A stretch of DNA of 26,071 bases, from positions 1-26,071 of the forward strand of contig VAXY01000001.1 in the NCBI GenBank assembly GCA_005885085.1. Reading direction: 5' to 3'. A program made the translations under genes and the position numbers. The notes below the pieces were generated by a model, which worked only from the letters and a program-made list of their open reading frames with translations, was not told the DNA's origin and searched no databases. Within the stretch, counting starts at the first letter, position 1. The number at the start of each line of letters is the position of its first letter. The stretch is from Actinomycetota bacterium. Its GTDB lineage: Bacteria; Actinomycetota; Thermoleophilia; Gaiellales; Gaiellaceae. Below, piece by piece: positions 1 through 6,998 of the stretch.

Positions 1-489
1 CCGGACGTGCCGCCGAATGCGCGGGAGCTCGTCGACGCAGCGATCGCCGCAGCTCGCGAAGCGCTCGGCCCAGAGCTCACCGCCCGGCTGTACGAGCTGC
101 CGCTACGAGCCGAGCTCGACGGCATGCTCGTCTGCCACGGCTCGCCGCGCTCCGACGTCGAGACCTTCGCGCCGCAAGCCGAGGCGGGCGAGGAACGAAT
201 GCTCGGCGGGGAAGCCGACCGCACGATCGTGTTCGGCCACAGCCACCAGCAGTTCCGGAGGCCCGGCGCGGCGGAAACGTTGCTCGTCAACCCAGGCAGC
301 GTCGGCATGCCGCTGGATGGGGATCCGCGAGCCGCCTGGGCCTTGTACACGGACGGCGATATCCGTTTCGAGAGGACGTCGTACGATGTCGAACGGGCCG
401 TCGCGCAGATGCGCACGTACGCCTGGGCCGGCGCGATCGTCTACCGGCTCGAGCACGGATCAGACCCTCGAGAGGACCTCGGTCGCTAA
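1..489 (+). CDS. Metallophosphoesterase, calcineurin-like (5' end outside window)
   Basis: This is the C-terminal part of a YfcE/MJ0936-type metallophosphoesterase. The reading frame is open from the first base, so the true start lies upstream; the GTG at 7 is only an internal codon. Visible motifs are CHGSP, then VFGHSH, whose GHxH supplies metal-binding histidines, then NPGSVGMP, the usual final strand-loop of this family. The N-terminal metal motifs (DxH, GDxxD, GNHD) are missing because of the window edge. Known members hydrolyse phosphodiesters or phosphomonoesters using two metal ions in the cytoplasm; the substrate cannot be told from the sequence. The stop codon is 10 nt before the GTG of the next gene, so co-transcription with the Fe-S protein is likely. 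Confidence 0.85.
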   Translation, partial: PDVPPNARELVDAAIAAAREALGPELTARLYELPLRAELDGMLVCHGSPRSDVETFAPQAEAGEERMLGGEADRTIVFGHSHQQFRRPGAAETLLVNPGSVGMPLDGDPRAAWALYTDGDIRFERTSYDVERAVAQMRTYAWAGAIVYRLEHGSDPREDLGR

Positions 490-499
490 CGTCACCGGG

Positions 500-931
500 G
501 TGAGCGCGGGCCGGGATAGGTTGGCGAAGGAGTACGCGACCGACGAGATCGTGGTCGAGTGGGAGCCGCGCCTCTGCTTCCACTCGCGCAACTGCGTCCG
601 CTCGTTACCGCAGGTCTTCGACGAGAGCCGCAGGCCGTGGGTGCGGGTCGACGCCGCTTCCGCCGACGAGGTGGAAGCCGCGGTTGCGCGCTGTCCCTCA
701 GGGGCCCTTCGGACGCGCCGCGTCGGCATCCCGCGCGCGAACGGCAACGAGCCAACCGAAGTGTGCGCATCCGCCGGTGGGCCGCTGCTCGTCTCGGGCG
801 GCGTGCGGATTCTCGACGCCGACGGGAATGTCCTCTTCGAAGGCGAACGGGCCGCACTCTGCCGGTGCGGCGGCTCGCAGAACAAGCCCTTCTGCGACGG
901 CACGCACAAGACGAACGGCTTCCGTGGCTGA
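500..931 (+). CDS. CDGSH iron-sulfur protein with N-terminal Fer4_19 (divergent 4Fe-4S) domain
   Basis: A 143-aa cytoplasmic Fe-S protein of two domains. Residues about 15-75 are a Fer4_19-type divergent single-cluster domain with cysteines C26, C32 and C65 (CFHSRNC ... CPSGAL). Residues about 90-143 carry a complete CDGSH zinc-finger-like motif, C121-x-C123-x2-S-x3-P-x-C132-D-G-T-H136, whose three Cys and one His ligate a 2Fe-2S cluster. Proteins with this pair of domains are widespread in actinobacteria; a role in electron transfer or iron/redox sensing is inferred, not shown. The start is uncertain: GTG at 500 has only a weak G-rich upstream, and TTG at 521, seven codons later, has GGGATAGG directly before it. 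The 3' end overlaps the next gene by 8 nt, indicating translational coupling. Confidence 0.88.
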   Translation: MSAGRDRLAKEYATDEIVVEWEPRLCFHSRNCVRSLPQVFDESRRPWVRVDAASADEVEAAVARCPSGALRTRRVGIPRANGNEPTEVCASAGGPLLVSGGVRILDADGNVLFEGERAALCRCGGSQNKPFCDGTHKTNGFRG

Positions 932-1592
932 CCGGCTGCCGGTCCTCTACCAGGCCGAGTGGTGTCCGTTCTCGTCGGCCGTCCGCGAAGTCCTGACGGA
1001 GCTCGGCGTCGACTTCGTCGCGTGTCAGGTCCAGCCGTGGCCCGGCGAGCGAGGCGAGCTGCGGCACGTGGCGGAGACGGACCAGATCCCCGTCCTGCAG
1101 GTAGAGGACGGCAGGCTGTTTCGCGGCACCCGCGAGATCTTCGCGCACCTGCACGAGCGCGACCCCTGGCAGTTCGCCGCGGCCCACAGGCGCCGGTTCG
1201 CCGACCATCGCGATGCGCGCGAATCCGACGCTCCGGGTCAGCTGATCGAGTACTTCCGCGGCACCGACGAGCTCGAGGCCGCCGACGGCTCCCCGGCGGA
1301 GGCCGAGATCGTCGACGTCCCCGACGCCGGCCGTTACGAGCTGCGGCTGGGCGGGCGGCTCGTGGGTCTGGCCGCGTACAGGCGTCGGGAGGGCCGCATC
1401 GCGTTCACGCACACCGAAGTCGACGAGTCGTGCGAGGGCCGCGGCTTCGGCAGCCGCCTGGCGGAGGCGGCGCTGGACGACGCGCGCCGTCAGGGCCTCG
1501 ACGTCGTGCCGCTGTGCCCGTTTATCGCGCACTTCATCGAGCGGCATCCAGAGTACGAACGGCTCGTGGCTTCCGCCCAAGGCGTACGTTAA
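924..1592 (+). CDS. Glutaredoxin/GST-N-like domain fused to GNAT acetyltransferase
   Basis: A 222-aa two-domain protein. Residues 5-80 form a thioredoxin-fold glutaredoxin or GST-N-type domain with the active-site-like motif W13-C14-P-F-S17, a monothiol CPxS, and the cis-proline loop TDQIPVL at 53-59. Residues about 125-222 look like a small GNAT domain of the YjdJ/YidJ type, with the acetyl-CoA loop E-G-R173-G-F-G176-S-R-L and the typical tail PLCPFIAHFIERHPEY. The linker at 85-120 is charged. The GTG start at 924 lies inside the preceding CDGSH gene, whose stop is at 929-931. Being co-translated with an Fe-S protein and having only one active-site Cys suggest a redox or Fe-S-linked job for the N-terminal domain; the acetyl acceptor is unknown. 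Start alternatives exist, but this one begins exactly at the fold. Confidence 0.85.
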   Translation: MADRLPVLYQAEWCPFSSAVREVLTELGVDFVACQVQPWPGERGELRHVAETDQIPVLQVEDGRLFRGTREIFAHLHERDPWQFAAAHRRRFADHRDARESDAPGQLIEYFRGTDELEAADGSPAEAEIVDVPDAGRYELRLGGRLVGLAAYRRREGRIAFTHTEVDESCEGRGFGSRLAEAALDDARRQGLDVVPLCPFIAHFIERHPEYERLVASAQGVR

Positions 1593-1602
1593 GGAGTTCG
1601 AG

Positions 1603-1845
1603 ATGGAAGACGAGGGGATCCACAACCGCATCGAAGAGCTCGTCGCCGAGGAGCACGAGCTCTACGAGCGTGGTGCCGAAGGCGGGTTGAGCGACAGCGA
1701 GCACCGCCGGCTCGACTCGATCCAGGTCGGGCTCGATCAGGCCTGGGACCTGCTGCGGCAGCGTCGTGCGCTGAGAGAGGCCGGCCGTGACCCGGGTGCC
1801 GCGCGGGAGCGCGACCCCGACGTCGTCGAACGCTACGAGCAATGA
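1603..1845 (+). CDS. DUF2630 family small protein
   Basis: An 80-aa, highly charged, predicted all-helical protein matching the actinobacterial DUF2630 family: N-terminal IHNRIEELVAEEHELYE, a central LSDSEHRRLDSIQ, then DQAWDLLRQRRALRE. No transmembrane or signal segment is seen. The ATG has a clear ribosome binding site, AAGGAG at 1591-1596, which overlaps the stop of the acetyltransferase fusion. The 3' end overlaps the FtsH start (ATGA, 1842-1845), so translation of the two is probably coupled. The function of the family is not known. Its placement directly before FtsH suggests, as inference only, an accessory role in protein quality control or simply shared stress expression. Confidence 0.88.
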   Translation: MEDEGIHNRIEELVAEEHELYERGAEGGLSDSEHRRLDSIQVGLDQAWDLLRQRRALREAGRDPGAARERDPDVVERYEQ

Positions 1846-3812
1846 ACGTTCCCGGCGCCGATCAGCGCAAGGACTCGGGCGCGCCGCCGGCGCCGCGCGG
1901 GTCCTCGCGGTCGGGGCCGCCGTCCCGCTTCCGTCCCAGCCGCACCTGGATCCTGTTCGCGCTCGCGCTGCTCGCGTTCAACATCTATTTCGGCTCGCGC
2001 GCGACGCAGCCGACGGCACGCGTCCGCGTTCCGTACAGCCCGTTCTTCCTGCAGCAGGTGAAGGCGGGGCACGTGCAACAGATCACGTCGAAGGGCACGG
2101 CGATCCAGGGCACGTTCACGCAGAAGGAGAAGTACGGAAGATCGAAGCCGACGAAGCTATTCCAGACCGAGATTCCGGCCTTCGCCGACAACAACGCACT
2201 GTCACAGCTGCTCCAGCAGAAAGGCGTCGTCGTCAACGCGCAACCGCTCGACACGGGCGCGCCCTGGTGGCAGAACCTGTTGCTCGGCTTCGGCCCGACG
2301 ATCCTGTTCATCTTCTTGCTGTTCTGGTTGATGCGGCGTGCAGGCAACGTCCAGAACGTGCTGGGCTCGTTCGGCCGCTCGCGTGCGCGCCGGTATCAAC
2401 CGACCGGCGACCGCGTCACCTTCGCCGACGTCGCCGGCATCGAGGAGGCGAAAGCGGAGCTGACGGAAGTCGTCGACTTCCTGCGTCACCCCGACAAGTA
2501 CCAGAAGCTCGGCGGCCGGATCCCGCACGGCGTGCTGCTGTCCGGCCCTCCGGGCACCGGCAAGACCCTGCTTGCGCGCGCCGTCGCCGGCGAGGCGGAC
2601 GTCCCGTTCTTCTCGATGGCCGCCTCCGAGTTCGTCGAAGCGATCGTCGGGGTCGGCGCGTCACGCGTGCGCGACCTCTTCAAGGAGGCAAAGGAGGCTG
2701 CGCCGGCGATCGTGTTCATCGACGAGCTCGACGCGATCGGCAGGTCGCGCACGTCCGGAGTCGCCGGCTTCAGCGGCGGCAATGACGAACGGGAACAGAC
2801 GCTGAACCAGATCCTGACCGAGATGGACGGCTTCGACTCGTCCACGAGCGTGATCGTGATCGGAGCGACGAACCGGCCCGACGTACTGGACCAGGCGCTG
2901 CTGCGTCCCGGCCGCTTCGACCGCAGGGTCGCGGTACAACCGCCGGACCGCGGCGGGCGCGAGGCGATCCTCGAGGTGCACACACGGAAGGTGCCGCTCG
3001 GGCCCGACGTCGACCTCAGGCGAATCGCCGCGACGACGCCGGGCATGGTCGGGGCCGATCTCGCGAACCTGGTCAACGAGGCGGCGCTGCTGGCGGCGCG
3101 CCGCAACCACGATGCCGTCGCCGAAGCCGACTTCACCGATGCACTCGAGCGGATCGTGCTCGGCGCAGAGCGGCAGGTGATGATGACCGACGCGGACCGC
3201 AGCCGGACCGCATACCACGAGGCCGGCCATGCGATCGTCGGCATGCTCACCGAAGGTGCCGATCCGGTGCGCAAGGTCTCGATCATTCCGCGCGGGCTCG
3301 CGCTTGGTGTTACGTTCGCGGCGCCCGAGAGCGACCGCTTCAACTATCGCGAGCCGGAGGTCGAGGCGAGGATCAAGGTCGCCCTCGGCGGTCGCGCCGC
3401 CGAGGAGGTCGTCTACGGCGAGACAAGCACGGGCGCGGAGTCCGACATCCAGCAGCTCACGGAGATCGCCCGCCAGATGGTGGGACGCTGGGGCATGAGC
3501 TCGGCGATCGGCCCCGTAGCGGTGATCCCGCGTGACGGCACCGGGCAGTTCCTTCCGGGCGTCGCCGAGGTCTCCCCGGCAACGCAGAAGCTCGTCGACG
3601 ACGAAGTGCGCCGGGTGGTCGAGGAGTCGCATCGGCAGGTGGTCGCGCTGCTCGAGGAGAACCGCAGCAAGCTCGACTCGCTCGCGGGCGCGCTGCTAGA
3701 GCACGAGACGCTCGACGAGGACGACGCGTACGCGGCGGCAGGAGTCGAGCGGACCGCGACCGCGGGCGCCGACGCGTACTCGGCGGCAGCGCGGTCCCGG
3801 ACCGACCGCTGA
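1842..3812 (+). CDS. ftsH: ATP-dependent zinc metalloprotease FtsH
   Basis: A 656-aa membrane-anchored AAA+ protease that degrades misfolded membrane and soluble proteins. In order: a basic, Pro/Ser-rich cytoplasmic tail; TM1 at about 35-51; an extracytoplasmic FtsH_ext domain at 52-143; TM2 at about 146-164; the AAA+ module with Walker A G235-P-P-G-T-G-K241-T, Walker B IVFID294-E295, and an SRH region containing TNRPDVLDQALLRPGRFDR; then an M41 protease domain with zinc motif H459-E460-A-G-H463 and a third ligand around D535 (GAESD). All catalytic residues are present. The pore loop reads F-V-E-A-I268-V-G-V-G rather than the classical F-V-E-M-F-V-G-V-G. The start overlaps the DUF2630 stop. 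The C-terminal tail is charged and Ala-rich. Many actinobacteria carry more than one FtsH; this may be the accessory one. Confidence 0.96.
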   Translation: MNVPGADQRKDSGAPPAPRGSSRSGPPSRFRPSRTWILFALALLAFNIYFGSRATQPTARVRVPYSPFFLQQVKAGHVQQITSKGTAIQGTFTQKEKYGRSKPTKLFQTEIPAFADNNALSQLLQQKGVVVNAQPLDTGAPWWQNLLLGFGPTILFIFLLFWLMRRAGNVQNVLGSFGRSRARRYQPTGDRVTFADVAGIEEAKAELTEVVDFLRHPDKYQKLGGRIPHGVLLSGPPGTGKTLLARAVAGEADVPFFSMAASEFVEAIVGVGASRVRDLFKEAKEAAPAIVFIDELDAIGRSRTSGVAGFSGGNDEREQTLNQILTEMDGFDSSTSVIVIGATNRPDVLDQALLRPGRFDRRVAVQPPDRGGREAILEVHTRKVPLGPDVDLRRIAATTPGMVGADLANLVNEAALLAARRNHDAVAEADFTDALERIVLGAERQVMMTDADRSRTAYHEAGHAIVGMLTEGADPVRKVSIIPRGLALGVTFAAPESDRFNYREPEVEARIKVALGGRAAEEVVYGETSTGAESDIQQLTEIARQMVGRWGMSSAIGPVAVIPRDGTGQFLPGVAEVSPATQKLVDDEVRRVVEESHRQVVALLEENRSKLDSLAGALLEHETLDEDDAYAAAGVERTATAGADAYSAAARSRTDR

Positions 3813-3825
3813 GAGCGTCCCGACG

Positions 3826-4710
3826 ATGAGTACTCCTCAGGGTGGGATCTTCGCGCTCGGGACCGCCTCGCACGCCTATCTCGAATTCGACGTCTCGGCC
3901 GGCCGAGCAGGGCGAGAGCTGGTGGCGGCGATCTCGTCCCTGCGTGAGCCGAGAACGACGATGGGCGGGGTCAACCTGGTGGCGGGATTCAGACCCGAGC
4001 TCTGGCGCGCGACTGCCCCCGCTGACGCCCCGCCTGACCTGACCGGGTTCGACGAGCACGTGCGCGGTGTCGACGGTTTCGCGATGCCGGCGACTCAGCA
4101 CGATGCGGTGCTATGGCTCTCGGGCAGCGCCTACGACGTGGTCTTCGAGGTGGCACGGAACGTGATTGCCGAGCTCGGATTCCTGGCGTCCGTCGCAGAG
4201 GAGACGTCGAGCTGGCCCTACCGACACGATCGCGACCTGACGGGCTTCATCGACGGGACCGAGAATCCGACGCTGACCGACGCGCCGGAGCTCGTGTTGA
4301 TCCCGGAGGGAAGTCCGGGGGCGGGCGGGACGATCCTGCTCCTGCAGAAGTGGGCACACGACGCGTCGGTCTGGGAAGCGCTTTCGGTCGCCGACCAGGA
4401 ACGGGCGATCGGGCGGACGAAGGCCGACAGCGTCGAGCTCGACGACAGACCGACCGACTCGCACGTCGCCAGCACCGATCAGGACCGCTTCGGGAAGATC
4501 TTCCGGCGGAACATGCCGTACGGGACGGTGACCGACCACGGCACGATGTTCGTCGGCTTCAGCTCGACGCAGCGGCCGCTTCTGACGATGCTCGAGAGCA
4601 TGGCCGGCCTGGCGGGCGGCGTCCGCGACGCGCTCACGCGTTACACGCGGCCGCTCACCGGCGCCTACTACTTCGTGCCCTCGACCGACGCCCTCCAGCG
4701 ATTGGGTTGA
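3826..4710 (+). CDS. DyP-type (dye-decolorizing) haem peroxidase
   Basis: A 294-aa DyP-family peroxidase that uses H2O2 and haem b to oxidise a range of substrates. The diagnostic motif G140-F-I-D143-G-T-E-N is present; D143 is the distal acid. The proximal haem ligand is probably H213 in the segment DRPTDSHVAST. The distal arginine is in I-F-R-R-N-M-P-Y-G (R227/R228). Length and lack of a Tat or Sec signal fit the short cytoplasmic YfeX-like class rather than secreted class A enzymes. The C-terminus (TDALQRLG) has no recognisable encapsulin-loading peptide. It starts 13 nt after ftsH, so it may share its transcript, and it fits the oxidative-stress theme of the CDGSH and glutaredoxin-like genes upstream. 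A palindrome follows the stop. Confidence 0.94.
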   Translation: MSTPQGGIFALGTASHAYLEFDVSAGRAGRELVAAISSLREPRTTMGGVNLVAGFRPELWRATAPADAPPDLTGFDEHVRGVDGFAMPATQHDAVLWLSGSAYDVVFEVARNVIAELGFLASVAEETSSWPYRHDRDLTGFIDGTENPTLTDAPELVLIPEGSPGAGGTILLLQKWAHDASVWEALSVADQERAIGRTKADSVELDDRPTDSHVASTDQDRFGKIFRRNMPYGTVTDHGTMFVGFSSTQRPLLTMLESMAGLAGGVRDALTRYTRPLTGAYYFVPSTDALQRLG

Positions 4711-4716
4711 CCCGCT

Positions 4717-4738
4717 AAGCGGAGCGGTCGCTCCGTTT
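4717..4738. promoter_or_regulatory. Palindrome: TetR-type operator and/or DyP-gene terminator
   Basis: A near-perfect 22-bp dyad. The core is CGGAGCG-gt-CGCTCCG (4720-4735), extended by AA/TT at the ends with one mismatched pair at 4719/4736. It lies 7 nt after the DyP peroxidase stop and about 20 nt before the TetR start, covering where a -35 region would sit for the -10 box at 4744. Palindromes of this size in this position are typical self-operators of TetR regulators. On the + strand the dyad is followed by TTTTT (4736-4740), so it could also fold as a short-loop intrinsic terminator for the upstream operon. Both roles may hold. Confidence 0.65.
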
Positions 4739-4743
4739 TTCTG

Positions 4744-4749
4744 TATACT
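4744..4749 (+). promoter_or_regulatory. -10 box (TATACT) of a leaderless tetR-MFS promoter
   Basis: TATACT matches the -10 consensus at 5 of 6 bases. The transcription start expected about 6-7 nt downstream falls on or next to the GTG at 4756, so the message would be leaderless or nearly so. No good -35 is seen; that position is occupied by the palindrome at 4717-4738, consistent with repression by the TetR protein encoded next. Confidence 0.55.
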
Positions 4750-4755
4750 CCGAGG

Positions 4756-5403
4756 GTGAGCACCTCGGTCAAGACGAAGGAGCTGCGGAGCGACGCCCGC
4801 CGGAACCGGGACCGGCTTGTCGCGAGCGCACGCGAGCTCTTCGCCACCTCGGGCGTGGACGTCCCGGTCGAAGAGATCACGCACCACGCCGGCCTCGGGA
4901 TGGGGACGCTCTACCGCCACTTTTCCACCAAGGAAGAGCTCCTCGACGCGGTGCTCGAGGACGCATTTGCGGAGATTGTCCGCCTGGCGGAGCGTGCCGC
5001 CGCCGAGGACGACGCCTGGGCCGGCTTGACGACGTTCCTCGAGCAGGCGCTCGCACTCCACGCGGAGAACCGAGGTCTCAAGGACGTGCTCGCAGCCCGG
5101 CAACACGGGGCTCCGCGCGCCAAAGCGATGCGCGCACGAATCCGGCCCCTCCTGCGCCGCCTGATCGAGCGGGCACAGGAGCAGGGCGCGCTGCGCACCG
5201 ACTTCACCGCCGAGGATCTGCCGATGCTCTTCTGGACGAGCGGCCGCGTGATCGAGACGACGGCGGCAGTCGTGCCTGACTACTGGCGCCGCTACCTCGG
5301 CCTCGTGCTCGACGGGCTGCGGGCCGACGCGGCAACCCCTCTGCCGGCACCGCCGCTGACGCGCGCGCAGCTCGCGCGGACTACGGCGCGGCGGGAAAGG
5401 TGA
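4756..5403 (+). CDS. TetR family transcriptional regulator
   Basis: A 215-aa dimeric repressor. The N-terminal TetR DNA-binding domain is clear: a basic helix 1 (RRNRDRLVASARELFATSG, about 15-33) and a helix-turn-helix at about 37-57 (PVEEITHHAGLGMGTLYRHF) followed by the usual STKEELLDAV. The C-terminal ligand-binding region resembles the SbtR-like class (LFWTSGRVIETTA). It is a likely repressor of itself and of the exporter gene that overlaps its 3' end by 4 nt (GTGA, 5400-5403). The ligand is unknown but is probably a drug or metabolite exported by that transporter. The start is GTG at 4756, placed by the -10 box only 6 nt upstream; no Shine-Dalgarno is expected for a leaderless message. 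Confidence 0.93.
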   Translation: MSTSVKTKELRSDARRNRDRLVASARELFATSGVDVPVEEITHHAGLGMGTLYRHFSTKEELLDAVLEDAFAEIVRLAERAAAEDDAWAGLTTFLEQALALHAENRGLKDVLAARQHGAPRAKAMRARIRPLLRRLIERAQEQGALRTDFTAEDLPMLFWTSGRVIETTAAVVPDYWRRYLGLVLDGLRADAATPLPAPPLTRAQLARTTARRER

Positions 5404-6998
5404 GCGTGCCGGAGGACGGGCGACTAACCGGGCGGGCGCTGTGGACGGTGTTCGGCGCGCTGATGCTGGGGATGTTCCTGGCCGCTCTCGATCAGACGAT
5501 CGTCTCGACGGCGCTCCCGACGATCGTCGGCGACCTGGGGGGGCTCAATCACCTCTCGTGGATCGTCACCTCCTACCTGCTCGCGTCGACGGTCTCGACG
5601 CCGATCTACGGCAAGCTCGGCGACATGCTCGGGCGCAAGCCCGTATTCCTGGCTGCGATCGTGATCTTCCTCGCCGGCTCGATGCTCGCCGGCCTTTCCC
5701 AGTCGATGGGCGAGCTGATCGGCTTCCGTGCGCTGCAGGGAATCGGTGCGGGTGGACTGATGGTCGGAGCGCAGGCGATCATCGCCGACATCGTCCCCCC
5801 GCGCGAGCGCGGCCGTTACATGGGGTTGATCGGGTCGGTGTTCGCCGTTGCGTCCGTCGCCGGACCGCTGCTGGGCGGCTTCCTCGTCGACAATCTCTCG
5901 TGGCGCTGGGTCTTCTACGTCAACATGCCCGTGGGCGCGCTCGCCGTCGTGATCGTGATCACGCGGCTGCACCTGCATACCCCGACCGTGCGCCACCGGA
6001 TCGACGTGCTCGGCGCCGCATTGCTCAGCAGCGGCGTCGGCGCACTGACGCTGCTGACGACATGGGGTGGCAACCAGTACGCGTGGGGCTCGCCGGCGAT
6101 CGTCCTGCTGGCTATCGCAGGTGTGGCGCTGCTGGCCGTCTTCCTCTGGTGGGAGACCCGGGCCGCCGAGCCGATCGTGCCGCTCTCGCTCTTCCGCTCG
6201 AGCGTGTTCAGCGTCGCGAATGCGATCGGCTTCGCGGTCGGGATGGCCATGTTCGGCGCGATCGTGTTCCTGCCGGTGTTCCTCCAGCTCGTGTACGGCG
6301 CCAGCCCGACCAGTTCAGGCCTGCGCATGCTGCCGCTGATGTTCGGGTTGCTCGCCGCTGCGATCGCGTCGGGCCGGGCGATCAGCCGCATCGGCCGCTA
6401 CAAGGCGTTTCCGATTGCCGGCACGGCTGTGCTGGTCGTCGGCATGTACCTGCTCTCGCTGCTCCGTGTCGGAACCGCGCCGTGGGTCGCGTCTCTGTAC
6501 ATGCTCGTGGTCGGGGTCGGCATCGGGCTCGTCATGCAGGTGCTGGTCCTCGTCGTGCAGAACGACGCGCGCCCACAGCAGATCGGCGTTGCGACGTCGA
6601 CCGCGACCTTTTTCCGCTCGGTCGGCGGCTCCTTCGGCGTCGCGATCTTCGGCACCATCTTCGCGAGCAGGCTCGCGAGCCAGCTGTCGCACCTTCCTCA
6701 CAGCGTCACGGCCAAGCTCGGGAGCGGCGTACACCTCAACCCGGAGCAGGCGAAACACCTGCCGGCTGCAGTCCACGCCGACTTCCTGCAGGCATTCGCG
6801 CACGCGCTGCACGGCGTCTTCCTTTTCGGCATGGGGCTCGCCGTCGTTCCCTTCATCCTCTCTTGGTTCCTCAAGGAGGTGCCGTTGCGAACGACGCTCG
6901 CGGCGGCCGCCGAGCTCGGCGCGGAGCAGGCCCCCGCGGCGGGGACTCCGGACGAGCGGCTCCTCGCCACCGCGGCCGGTGGGCAACCCAGCTCCTAG
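5400..6998 (+). CDS. MFS drug exporter, DHA2 (EmrB/QacA) family, 14 TM
   Basis: A 532-aa proton-coupled multidrug efflux protein of the inner membrane. Near TM1 the DHA2 signature LD31QTIVSTALPTIVGDLGG is present. Motif A is GKLGDMLGRK (71-80) in the TM2-TM3 loop. The antiporter motif C region reads AGPLLGG, followed by LSWRWVFYVNMPVG, a hallmark of the EmrB/QacA group. Hydrophobic segments continue to about residue 490 and fit 14 helices; the last 40 residues are a soluble Ala-rich tail. The GTG start overlaps the tetR stop, which indicates one operon and substrate-induced derepression. Its stop shares the bases CTAG with the stop of the convergent sigma gene. The drug specificity cannot be read from the sequence. 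Confidence 0.95.
   Translation: MSVPEDGRLTGRALWTVFGALMLGMFLAALDQTIVSTALPTIVGDLGGLNHLSWIVTSYLLASTVSTPIYGKLGDMLGRKPVFLAAIVIFLAGSMLAGLSQSMGELIGFRALQGIGAGGLMVGAQAIIADIVPPRERGRYMGLIGSVFAVASVAGPLLGGFLVDNLSWRWVFYVNMPVGALAVVIVITRLHLHTPTVRHRIDVLGAALLSSGVGALTLLTTWGGNQYAWGSPAIVLLAIAGVALLAVFLWWETRAAEPIVPLSLFRSSVFSVANAIGFAVGMAMFGAIVFLPVFLQLVYGASPTSSGLRMLPLMFGLLAAAIASGRAISRIGRYKAFPIAGTAVLVVGMYLLSLLRVGTAPWVASLYMLVVGVGIGLVMQVLVLVVQNDARPQQIGVATSTATFFRSVGGSFGVAIFGTIFASRLASQLSHLPHSVTAKLGSGVHLNPEQAKHLPAAVHADFLQAFAHALHGVFLFGMGLAVVPFILSWFLKEVPLRTTLAAAAELGAEQAPAAGTPDERLLATAAGGQPSS

Noticed and set aside
4660..4710. An encapsulin-loading peptide at the DyP C-terminus.
   Set aside because: The tail TDALQRLG lacks the usual loading motif and there is no encapsulin gene nearby.
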